NCBI GenBank assembly: GCA_003599475.1
Contig: QZKK01000132.1
Span: 1 to 12,612 of the forward strand
Length of the DNA: 12,612 nucleotides
Reading direction: 5' to 3'
DNA from: Desulfobacteraceae bacterium
GTDB lineage: Bacteria; Desulfobacterota; Desulfobacteria; Desulfobacterales; SURF-15
Shown: in pieces, positions 5,456 to 12,316 of the stretch
Layout of the letters: each line of letters starts with the position of its first letter
How positions within the stretch are numbered: the first letter of the stretch is position 1
Program-made: the position numbers and the translations under genes
Notes under the pieces: model-generated
What the model was told of the DNA's origin: nothing
The model's database searches: none
What the model saw: the letters and a program-made list of their open reading frames with translations, nothing else

Positions 5456-8128
5456 TTACTCCTTTTTCTCGATGCGTACCCGCACCGTATTCCATCCTGT
5501 AAAATCTGCTCTGTCCGCGGCGGAAAGGCCGATCAGCTTCTGGGCCTCGTTTCCGCGAAATGCAGTGGGGATTAAAAGACAACCCGGGCGAAGCGCCCTT
5601 TGCAGGCAGACCCCGCGCGCAAGCTCCCCCCAGGGCGAAACGATCCGGACGATCTGACCGGCTTCGATTCCGAGGCGCTGTGCGTCGGCAATCGAAAGCT
5701 CGACGGCGTCGTTTAGCGGGAAGCTTCCGATCCGATCGGACCGGCTCGTGCGGGTTCCGCTGCCCAAATGATACCGCGAGGCGGCCAGAATCGCCGTGTA
5801 CGGATAGTCCGCATCCATAGCCAAGGCGGCGGGTTCGGCTGCCGCTGCCGGCGGTATAAGGGCGATCTTTTCTGTCTGCGGGATCTCTTCCACCCAGGCC
5901 GACCGGCTGGAGGAGGGAAGCAGCCCGTACATCGGCACATTTTGACGGATTTCCTCCCGGATCTCTTCAAACGATGCGTACCGTCTGCCGCCCGCTCTTT
6001 CGGCCAACCGGGCTAGGATCTCCCAGTCCGGTTTGGCCTCGCCGGGCGGCCGGACCACAGGGTCAAAGGCCTGGATCCGCCCTTCCAGATTGGTAAACGA
6101 GCCGCCCTTTTCCGAGAAGGCAGCCCCGGGCAAAATCACATCGGCGGATTGGGCGGTTTCGGTCAAAAGGATATCCTGCACGACCAGAAATTCGAGCCGA
6201 TCGAAAGCCGCCCGAACCCGATCCGGCTGGGGAAAGCTTCGCAGCGGATTTTCGCCCAGGATATAGAGGGCTTTCAGATTCCCCTTTTCGGCCTCTTCGA
6301 TCATGCGCACACAGTTTAACCCCGCATCCGGGGAGATTTTTACCTGCCAGGCGCGCTCCCACCCTTTACGGTGGTCTTCGTTTAGAATCTGCTGCCGGCC
6401 CGGCAGGGCATCGGGAGCGGCCCCCATGTCCCAGGCGCCGACCTGGTTGTTTTCAGCGGCCGTAAGATGCAATCCTGCCCCGCTGTCCTCGAGACAGCCG
6501 GTAATCAATGCCAGATTTACCAGCGCATCCAGGGCGGGAGCCGCCTGCCGCTGTTTGAGCAAGCCGCCGCCCGCCACCACACCGATCCTCCGGCTCAAGA
6601 GCAGATCGGCCGCAGCATCCAGCATCGCCGGATCGATCCCGGTAGTCCGGCTCACCCGATTCAGATCGCAGTCTTCAAGGCCGCTTCTAAAGGCGTCTGC
6701 TCCGGTGGTGTACCGCTCGAGGAAGGCGGCCATCGGCTGCTCTTCTTTTCCTCTCCGCTTCCTTGAGACCAAGGCGGCCAGGCCATGGATCAGGTCGAGG
6801 TCGCTTCCGGGGGCAAGGGGGAGCCAGGCGGATGCAAAGTGAACCAGGCCGGTCTTGCGGGGGTCCGCCACCACCAGGGCGGCCCCTTTTTTTACGGCCC
6901 GCTTTAAATAATAGCCGACCACCGGCACCGAATGCTCCGGATCGGCTCCGATGACCAGAATCGCATCGGCCGATTCGAGCCGGGACAAGGGCTGGACCGG
7001 AAAGCGTCCTTTCAGCCGGGCATGCAGATGAGCCCGCAGGCGTTGCCCCGAAAAGAAGCCGGCCGTGTCGATGTTGTTTGTTTTCAGTACGGCTCGTGCA
7101 AGCTTTTGAAAAAGGTAATTCTCCTCGTTGGTGCATTTGGAAGACCCCAGGAAGCCGACACTCTGAGGACCTTCGGTTCGCCTGATCTCCATGAGCCGGG
7201 ATGCGACCTGGTCCAGCGCGTCGTCCCAGGAGGCCGGCACCCGCTCGCCGCCGGTTCGACTCCCGGTTCGAGGCCCGATTCCAATCAGGGGACGGTGGAG
7301 CCGGTCGGGGCTGTTCAGAAAATCGTTTGCAAAATGCCCGCGGATGCAAAGCGTTGCACCGTTTACCGTATCCTGTCGATGCGACGGATTGACCTCGACG
7401 ATCCGATCCCCTGAAACGCCCATGTACAGCGAGCAGCCCACCCCGCAGAACCCGCATATAGAAAGGGCCTCTCTTTCCGGGGTGCCCACAAACTGTCTGC
7501 TTTTGGGGGACAAAGCCCCGGTTGGACACATCGACACGCAGGTCCCACAGAAAGTGCAGCTGGACTGCTCGAGGCCCTTTTCGTGGACTGTGGCCGGCCG
7601 GGACTTGAACCCCCGGTGATTGTAGTCGATCGCACCGACCACCACCAGTTCGTGGTCCGCCCGGATGCATTTGCCGCAAAGGATGCACTTTGTAAGATCG
7701 CGAACGATAAACGGGTTGGCCTCCTCGAGCGCTTTCGGATTGGGCATCGAATAGAGATTTACCTCTCCGATGCCCAGGTTTGCGGCGACCTGCCGGAGCT
7801 GGCAGCGGTTCCCCTTGTTGCACACGATGCAGGACTCGGGATGTTCCGCAATCATCAGGCGAACGATGTTTCGGCGGTGCCGGAGAATGCGGGGCGTGCC
7901 TGTCCGGATGATCATGTCCGGTGCAGCTGGTGTGACGCAGGAGGCCGTCAGCCGCCCGGTCTTTTCATCTTCCACCAGGCACATGCGGCATGAACCGAAG
8001 GGCTTAAGATCCGGATGAAAGCAGAGCCTGGGGATCTTGATGCCGAGTCTGTCGGCGGCCGCCAAAATGCTCGTTCCATCGGGGACGCTGATGGTTTTCC
8101 CGTCGATGGCCAGGGTGATCGATTTCAC
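5456..8128 (-). CDS. FdhA/NuoG-like molybdopterin oxidoreductase with altered catalytic residues
   Basis: 890 aa. In order: a [2Fe-2S] ferredoxin domain (Cys36, Cys47, Cys50, Cys64); a His-Cys3 [4Fe-4S] motif (His96, Cys100, Cys103, Cys109); a two-cluster ferredoxin domain (Cys148, Cys151, Cys154, then Cys191, Cys194, Cys197, Cys201); a CGFCGVGC Fe-S motif (Cys225, Cys228, Cys232, Cys261) opening the molybdopterin domain; and a C-terminal dinucleotide-binding domain from ~790. The closest family by eye is the NAD-linked formate dehydrogenase alpha subunit. However, the Cys/Sec-His pair expected after NNID is Ser360-Gly361, the RGQNN arginine is Ala557, and the usual Lys after Cys261 is Arg263. 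Asp158 also stands where a cluster cysteine is expected. Formate oxidation is therefore doubtful. The GTG start at 8128 is supported by GGAGG 7 nt upstream. The gene heads a tightly packed run with the NuoE and NuoF subunits. It could be an electron conduit like NuoG or an enzyme for another substrate. Confidence 0.87.
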   Translation of the reverse strand: MKSITLAIDGKTISVPDGTSILAAADRLGIKIPRLCFHPDLKPFGSCRMCLVEDEKTGRLTASCVTPAAPDMIIRTGTPRILRHRRNIVRLMIAEHPESCIVCNKGNRCQLRQVAANLGIGEVNLYSMPNPKALEEANPFIVRDLTKCILCGKCIRADHELVVVGAIDYNHRGFKSRPATVHEKGLEQSSCTFCGTCVSMCPTGALSPKSRQFVGTPEREALSICGFCGVGCSLYMGVSGDRIVEVNPSHRQDTVNGATLCIRGHFANDFLNSPDRLHRPLIGIGPRTGSRTGGERVPASWDDALDQVASRLMEIRRTEGPQSVGFLGSSKCTNEENYLFQKLARAVLKTNNIDTAGFFSGQRLRAHLHARLKGRFPVQPLSRLESADAILVIGADPEHSVPVVGYYLKRAVKKGAALVVADPRKTGLVHFASAWLPLAPGSDLDLIHGLAALVSRKRRGKEEQPMAAFLERYTTGADAFRSGLEDCDLNRVSRTTGIDPAMLDAAADLLLSRRIGVVAGGGLLKQRQAAPALDALVNLALITGCLEDSGAGLHLTAAENNQVGAWDMGAAPDALPGRQQILNEDHRKGWERAWQVKISPDAGLNCVRMIEEAEKGNLKALYILGENPLRSFPQPDRVRAAFDRLEFLVVQDILLTETAQSADVILPGAAFSEKGGSFTNLEGRIQAFDPVVRPPGEAKPDWEILARLAERAGGRRYASFEEIREEIRQNVPMYGLLPSSSRSAWVEEIPQTEKIALIPPAAAAEPAALAMDADYPYTAILAASRYHLGSGTRTSRSDRIGSFPLNDAVELSIADAQRLGIEAGQIVRIVSPWGELARGVCLQRALRPGCLLIPTAFRGNEAQKLIGLSAADRADFTGWNTVRVRIEKKE

Positions 8129-8142
8129 GCCGAGCCCTCCAA

Positions 8143-8175
8143 TTTTAGGATTTTAGACTTTAGATTTTAGATTTC
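8143..8175. repeat. Heptanucleotide tandem repeat TTTAGAY
   Basis: Three exact 7-nt units (TTTAGAC 8152-8158, TTTAGAT 8159-8165, TTTAGAT 8166-8172) with a degenerate one before them (TTTTAGGA around 8143-8150). It sits 5' of the FdhA-like gene ribosome-binding site. Same period and similar design (pyrimidine start, purine core) as the TCTGAYY array at 1093-1155. Confidence 0.75.
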
Positions 8176-8220
8176 TCTTCATCTGTGTCCATCTGTGTGG
8201 ATCCGTGTCCAAAGAGAAAT
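8171..8220. repeat. Decanucleotide tandem repeat bounded by a 9-bp inverted repeat
   Basis: Three in-phase 10-nt units (ATCTGTGTCC 8181-8190, ATCTGTGTGG 8191-8200, ATCCGTGTCC 8201-8210). They are flanked by ATTTCTCTT (8171-8179) and AAGAGAAAT (8212-8220), a perfect 9-bp inverted repeat. In the transcript this would be a stem of A/U-rich pairs closing a 32-nt loop that carries the repeats. It lies 10 nt past the end of the MetF-like gene (minus strand) and before the FdhA-like gene. Confidence 0.8.
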
Positions 8221-8229
8221 TTCGATCGA

Positions 8230-9105
8230 TTACTTCAGTTTTGCCGCATCCAGGTAGTGCCGCAGTCGATCTTCGCCGCCGATGGTGATGATGTGGACGC
8301 CCTGGCAGAGATCCTTTAAGGCCTGGACGATTCCGGCAAAGATTTCGATGCTGGCTTTCTGTTTGTCGGGTGCTCCGGCAAGCTGTCGGATGATCCGATC
8401 GGGGACCAGCCCCGATTTGAGGTGCCGGTTCAGAAACTGAGCCATTCCGGCCGTGCGCAGGATCATCACCTCTGCAACCACCGGGATGCCGAAGGTACCC
8501 GCTTTCTTCATAAATTTTTCGAACGCGTCCAGGTCGAACACCGGAGTCGTCAAAAAATATCCGGTACCGATTTCCGTCATGGCTTCCATTTCTTTCAGTT
8601 CCAGATCCGGGACGTTCTTTCCCCAGCCGGATTCCACGCCGGAGCCCAGGATGAAGTCCGCCTTGAACGGCAGCCGCTGGCCTTCCACCGTAGCTCCCTC
8701 CCGCAGGCTGGCCAGAACCGACTGCAGTTTACCGGAATCCACATGAAAGAACATCATCTCCTGGAGGCTGTCTCCGGTGATCCGGTAATCCTCCGTAAAT
8801 ACCAGAAGATTTTTCACCCCTGCTTCATGTGCGGTAATCAGATCCTTCTGAAGCTGAAGCCGGTTTTTTCCCCGCGTCGGGGTCTGAAAGATTGCTTCGA
8901 ATCGATTTTTCTGCAAAATTTCACAGGCTTTGATGGTATCGCCCACGACTCCGTCAAGCTCTGTTTCCGACACCGAAATACCATCCACGCGCCCGCGCAC
9001 CGGAGTCAGGTTTCTTACAAGCGCCTCGGGTTCCTCATCGATGGGCGTCTGAACTTCGGAAGTGACGATGAATTTTTTCCTTTTGAGCACCTCTTTCAGG
9101 TCCAT
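8230..9105 (-). CDS. Divergent MetF-family flavoprotein (MetF paralogue)
   Basis: 291 aa, alignable by eye along its whole length with the MetF at 135-1022: same N-terminal pattern (LKEVLKRKKFIVTSEV), same NRLQLQKDL stretch, and the same VHIITIG ending. The acidic residue Glu17 and an Asp106 (in FTED rather than LTGD) are kept. At residue 187, where the other copy has the folate-contacting Gln (TQAVYD), this one has Thr (TTPVFD). The NVTD and PEANP segments of MetF are also replaced. It may bind another C1 carrier, be an accessory flavin subunit, or be a slow or regulatory copy. The ATG start has AAAGGAG 6 nt upstream and lies 18 nt after the regulator gene stop, so the two are probably co-transcribed. 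The FdhA-like gene follows after 101 nt of repeats. Confidence 0.8.
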   Translation of the reverse strand: MDLKEVLKRKKFIVTSEVQTPIDEEPEALVRNLTPVRGRVDGISVSETELDGVVGDTIKACEILQKNRFEAIFQTPTRGKNRLQLQKDLITAHEAGVKNLLVFTEDYRITGDSLQEMMFFHVDSGKLQSVLASLREGATVEGQRLPFKADFILGSGVESGWGKNVPDLELKEMEAMTEIGTGYFLTTPVFDLDAFEKFMKKAGTFGIPVVAEVMILRTAGMAQFLNRHLKSGLVPDRIIRQLAGAPDKQKASIEIFAGIVQALKDLCQGVHIITIGGEDRLRHYLDAAKLK

Positions 9106-9123
9106 TGCGGACTCCTTTACGGC

Positions 9124-9696
9124 TCAATTCAACCCCAACTGCCGGGCGACTTCGATTTTGAGCTGGGGAAGCGGCAGGGGTTTGGAAAAGCAGGCATCCG
9201 CCCCGTATTCCTTCATCTGTTTGAATTTCGCGTCATCCAGGTAGGCGGACAGAACGATGATCTTGGCATTTCTTGTTTCCGGGTCGGATTTGATTCTCCT
9301 GCACACCTCCGGCCCTTTGATATCCGGCATCATGATGTCCAGAATCAACAGGTCCGGCTTGAAGTGGTTGACCTGGATGCCGGCTTCGAAGCCATCGGAG
9401 GCGGAGATGACCTCGTAATCGTTTTCATCCTCCTCCAGGGCCTGCACAATCGTTTCCACGATGATGGCATCATCATCCACCACCAGGATCCTCTTGCGTC
9501 CGGAACACAGCTCGGAGGCCGGAATGGGGATGCCCTGATTTTTCATGAATTCGAGGAGATCTGATTTCTTGATCCGGCGATGGCCGCCGACGGTCTTGTA
9601 GGCGTTGATATGACCCGACTCGATCCAGTTGATGATGGTTTTTGGGGTAACATTGCAGCATTTGCTGACTTGAAAGACGGTAAGGACCTCATCCAT
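9124..9696 (-). CDS. Response regulator with N-terminal MerR/excisionase-type HTH and C-terminal receiver domain
   Basis: 190 aa. Residues 3-55 form a small winged HTH of the excisionase/MerR type (VSKCCNVTPKTIINWIESG, then the wing around GGHRR at 37-41). Residues ~68-188 are a CheY-like receiver with acidic Asp74, Asp75 and Asp76, phospho-acceptor Asp120 in LDIMMP, Ser150, and Lys172 in SKP. The domain order is the reverse of classical regulators such as OmpR or NarL. Its likely role is phosphorylation-controlled DNA binding at promoters of this cluster. The probable partner is the histidine kinase ending 269 nt upstream. The ATG at 9696 is preceded by AAGGAG at 6 nt. Only 18 nt separate it from the MetF-like gene, so it probably heads the transcript that leads into the redox genes and may regulate itself. 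Target sites are not proven; repeats in the upstream gap are candidates. Confidence 0.92.
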   Translation of the reverse strand: MDEVLTVFQVSKCCNVTPKTIINWIESGHINAYKTVGGHRRIKKSDLLEFMKNQGIPIPASELCSGRKRILVVDDDAIIVETIVQALEEDENDYEVISASDGFEAGIQVNHFKPDLLILDIMMPDIKGPEVCRRIKSDPETRNAKIIVLSAYLDDAKFKQMKEYGADACFSKPLPLPQLKIEVARQLGLN

Positions 9697-9830
9697 GGAC
9701 GGCTCCTTAAGTTTTGGTAGGCTTCTGATATTTCATTTATTATAGTAATTTCTTTTTGTCAATAGAATTTTCATGCTCGCTTAAACTATAATAACTGTAA
9801 TAACTGTAAATTAATCCAAAGGAGAACTAA
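9697..9830. promoter_or_regulatory. AT-rich control region upstream of the regulator gene
   Basis: Much richer in A+T than the coding DNA around it. A perfect 10-bp inverted repeat, TTATTATAGT (9737-9746) and ACTATAATAA (9785-9794), puts a TATAAT on each strand: minus at 9739-9744 and plus at 9787-9792, pointing away from each other. A 9-bp tandem direct repeat, ATAACTGTA twice, spans 9791-9808. On the minus strand a TTGACA lies at 9759-9764 but only about 14 nt from the TATAAT or less, which is too close for a standard sigma70 promoter, and no good -35 box sits at the normal distance. This is a plausible promoter/operator for the regulator and downstream genes. The exact promoter cannot be assigned by eye. 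Confidence 0.4.
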
Positions 9831-9965
9831 ATGCCAAAATGGGGTTTCCGCAAGAGTTGCGAATCGTCATTCAACCCTCTAATTCCCTGTGTGTCTTGGG
9901 AATCTTACGAGTCGTCGAAGGTAGGAAATTTTAGATCGGCCAGGAAAACTCCATCGGCTGCTTTT
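9831..9965. other. Gap after the kinase gene holding a plus-strand start signal
   Basis: No minus-strand gene is visible here. On the plus strand, AAAGGAG sits 6 nt before the ATG at 9831, an excellent translation start. The frame stays open to 10274, but after 9965 it only runs antisense to the kinase 3' end and looks like a shadow of it. The first ~45 codons match no family I know. A small hairpin, CGCAA-GAG-TTGCG (9849-9861), lacks a T-run and is not a convincing terminator. This may be a tiny gene, a gene remnant, or chance. Confidence 0.25.
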
Positions 9966-12164
9966 TCATTTATCGACGACCGGCGCTTCTTTGCAGAGAG
10001 GCAAGGCGATCGTAAATTTCGTTCCGGCGTCGGGGGTGCTCTCTACGGTGATGTCGCCGCCATGGTCCTTGATAAATCCGTAGCATACGGAAAGGCCGAG
10101 CCCCACCCCTTTGACGGCATCCTTGGTTGTGAAGAACGCATCGAAAATCCGGGTGAGATTTTCCGGCCGGATACCGACTCCGGTGTCCTCCAGGTCGATC
10201 AAAACGTTGTTTTCTCCCCTTCGGGTCGTTACGCTCAACGTGCCTCCGTCCGGCATCGCATCCCTTGCGTTTGACACCATATTCAGGAAAACCTGTCGGA
10301 GCTGATTGATGGAGGCATGGACATATCCCGCAGGTTCAGAGAAGTTGGCAACGATTTTGATGTCGTTTTCCCGGAGCTGTTTTTCATGAAGGATCAGGAT
10401 CTCATCGATAATGGTATTGATGTTCGCCACCTGGCGCATTTCCTGATCGGGCTTTGAAAAAGAAAGCATTTTTTTGAGCAGATCGGAAAGACGAACGGTC
10501 TCGGAAAGGGCCATCTCCAGGACCCTTCGCCGTTTGCTCTGCTGAGAAATTTCCGTTTTCAGCAGTTCCAGCGTATTCATGATTCCGTAGAGCGGGTTGT
10601 TGAGCTCATGGGCGATCTGAGAGGTCAGCCGTCCCATAGCGGCAAGTTTTTCGGAATTGAGCAGCTGTTCCTGCGTCTGCCTGAGTTTTCGTTCCATTTC
10701 CAGCCGCTCTTTCAGGTCCACGAAAATCCCCACCGAGGCGATTTCGTTTCCATTGGCATCCGTGATGATCGATGCGGAGAGATTGCCCTCGACGATCCGG
10801 CCGTCCTGGCGCACATAGACCATGGGGTAGGCGGTCAAGCGTCCCGGTCCGCCGTAGGACGGGCTTCGCATCATTTTCATTACTTTTTGCGCCATTCCTT
10901 CTGGATAGATTTTTTGGATGTTCATTTTACCGACGACATCCTGTGCCCGATACCCGAGAGTTTCTTCCGCCGCATGGTTCCAGAGAATGATGCCGCCTTC
11001 CATGTCTATCGCCATGATTGCGTTGGGTGAATCGCGGATGATCATGTTCAGGAAGTCGTTTGCTTCCTTCAGCTCCTGTTCCATCCGTTTTCTCTGGGAT
11101 TGATCCACGATGATCCCTTCATATCCCTCCACTTTTCCCATTCGATCGTACCGGACATGGCTGGTGAGAAGCACCGGGAGCTTGTTTCCATCCCTGCGTT
11201 TGAAATCGACCGCGTAGTCGATCACCTGACCGTCCCGCTCGATCATTTCCTGAAACTTCAAGCGATCCTCGGGCCGTACATACAGATCGCAGGCGATATC
11301 GATCTTGAGAAACTCCGCTTTGTGCGGATATCCAAGCATCTCCAAAAGCGCCCGGTTGGCATTGAGAAATTTCCCCTCTTTTGTGCTGGTGTAAACGCCG
11401 CAGCCGACGTTTTCGAAAAGCCGCCGGTAGTCTTCCTCCAGGCGCTCCCGGTGGGACTGATCCACGATAATTCCTTCATACCCCGATACATTTCTGAGCC
11501 GGTCGTATCGGACATGGCTGGTGAGCAGAACCGGGATTCGCGAACCGTCCTTGCGCTTGAAATCGACCGCGTAGTCGATCACCCGGCCGCCTCTTTCGAT
11601 CATCCGTTGAAATTGCCGGCGTTCATCGGGCCTGAGGTACAAGTCCCTTGTGATGTCGATTTTGAGAAACTCCTCTTTGCTTTCGTAGCCGAGCATCTCC
11701 AACAGCGCCTGGTTGGCATTGAGAAATTTTCCTTCCTTGCTGCTGACATAAACCCCGCAGCCGACGTTCTCAAAAAGCCGCCTGTAGTCGGCCTCCGTGG
11801 TCCAGAGCTTATCCTCCCCCCGTTTTCTTTCCGTAATATCCCTGTAAATCGCCAGCTTCGAAAGGGTTCCGTCGGCATTCTTCAACGGGATATCGGTCAA
11901 GTCATAGATTTTATCGCTGGTGGGGATGTAGAGTTCGGAGTGGAGTGTCTCCCTTTTTTCAAACACCTCTTCGGCTCGGCACCAGGGGCACATCTGATCG
12001 CTGTGGTTGATGACCTGGTGACATTTTTTTCCGATTCCAGGGCCAAAGTCCTGAACCATGGCGCGATTCATGAACTCGACCGTATAATTCCGGTTGGTGA
12101 TGTAGATGCCCCCTTCAAGGGCTTCCAGAACAGCGATCAATCGCTGCGCCTGACTGTCTTCCAT
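9966..12164 (-). CDS. Soluble multi-PAS sensor histidine kinase
   Basis: 732 aa with no membrane segments or signal peptide, so cytoplasmic. PAS1 is ~5-113 and has a Cys48...Cys59-Pro-Trp-Cys62 cluster. PAS2 (126-244) and PAS3 (245-363) are near-copies, 91 of 119 residues identical by hand count. PAS4 is ~370-482. The dimerisation/phospho-acceptor helix has His519 in AHELNNP. The ATP-binding domain shows Asn632 (N-box), DTGVG at 660-664 and GVGLGL at 686-691. This is the NtrB-like class of kinase. I chose the ATG at 12164 because AGGAG lies 5 nt upstream; a TTG at 12263 would add 33 residues unlike any PAS domain and overlap a candidate promoter. It presumably phosphorylates the HTH-REC regulator encoded next. 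Cytoplasmic PAS sensing together with redox neighbours suggests an internal redox, flavin or small-molecule cue, which is inference. Confidence 0.95.
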   Translation of the reverse strand: MEDSQAQRLIAVLEALEGGIYITNRNYTVEFMNRAMVQDFGPGIGKKCHQVINHSDQMCPWCRAEEVFEKRETLHSELYIPTSDKIYDLTDIPLKNADGTLSKLAIYRDITERKRGEDKLWTTEADYRRLFENVGCGVYVSSKEGKFLNANQALLEMLGYESKEEFLKIDITRDLYLRPDERRQFQRMIERGGRVIDYAVDFKRKDGSRIPVLLTSHVRYDRLRNVSGYEGIIVDQSHRERLEEDYRRLFENVGCGVYTSTKEGKFLNANRALLEMLGYPHKAEFLKIDIACDLYVRPEDRLKFQEMIERDGQVIDYAVDFKRRDGNKLPVLLTSHVRYDRMGKVEGYEGIIVDQSQRKRMEQELKEANDFLNMIIRDSPNAIMAIDMEGGIILWNHAAEETLGYRAQDVVGKMNIQKIYPEGMAQKVMKMMRSPSYGGPGRLTAYPMVYVRQDGRIVEGNLSASIITDANGNEIASVGIFVDLKERLEMERKLRQTQEQLLNSEKLAAMGRLTSQIAHELNNPLYGIMNTLELLKTEISQQSKRRRVLEMALSETVRLSDLLKKMLSFSKPDQEMRQVANINTIIDEILILHEKQLRENDIKIVANFSEPAGYVHASINQLRQVFLNMVSNARDAMPDGGTLSVTTRRGENNVLIDLEDTGVGIRPENLTRIFDAFFTTKDAVKGVGLGLSVCYGFIKDHGGDITVESTPDAGTKFTIALPLCKEAPVVDK

Positions 12165-12234
12165 GCGTTCTCCTATGTCCTGGGCTTCCCGGAGGAAGAG
12201 GCGACCCACTTTCCTTCCGCTTCGGCGAGAAATG

Positions 12235-12263
12235 AATATATCATCGTCGATCGAACAGGGCAA
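12235..12263 (-). promoter_or_regulatory. Candidate sigma70-type promoter for the kinase gene
   Basis: On the minus strand TTGCCC (12258-12263, 4 of 6 to TTGACA) is followed after exactly 17 nt by TATATT (12235-12240, 5 of 6 to TATAAT). This would place the transcript start near 12228, about 64 nt before the ATG at 12164. It lies in the 152-nt gap between the HdrA-like gene and the kinase. Nested short palindromes just upstream (CGGAT at 12271-12275 with ATCCG at 12285-12289, and a GATTC/GAATC pair between them) could be an operator or part of the end of the HdrA transcript. No sigma54 (GG-N10-GC) site was seen. Confidence 0.4.
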
Positions 12264-12316
12264 ACGCCTTCGGATTCGGAATCGATCCGGAGCATGGGGA
12301 AATCCGGAAGGGAACC

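Noticed and set aside
7030..7060. Possible selenocysteine TGA at the FdhA catalytic site
   Set aside because: The codons there read TTC TTT TCG GGG; no in-frame TGA is present, so the site is really Phe-Phe-Ser-Gly.
6687..7823. 378-residue open frame inside the FdhA-like gene
   Set aside because: Alternate-frame shadow in GC-rich DNA with Arg/Pro/Gly-rich composition; the true frame has all the Fe-S motifs.
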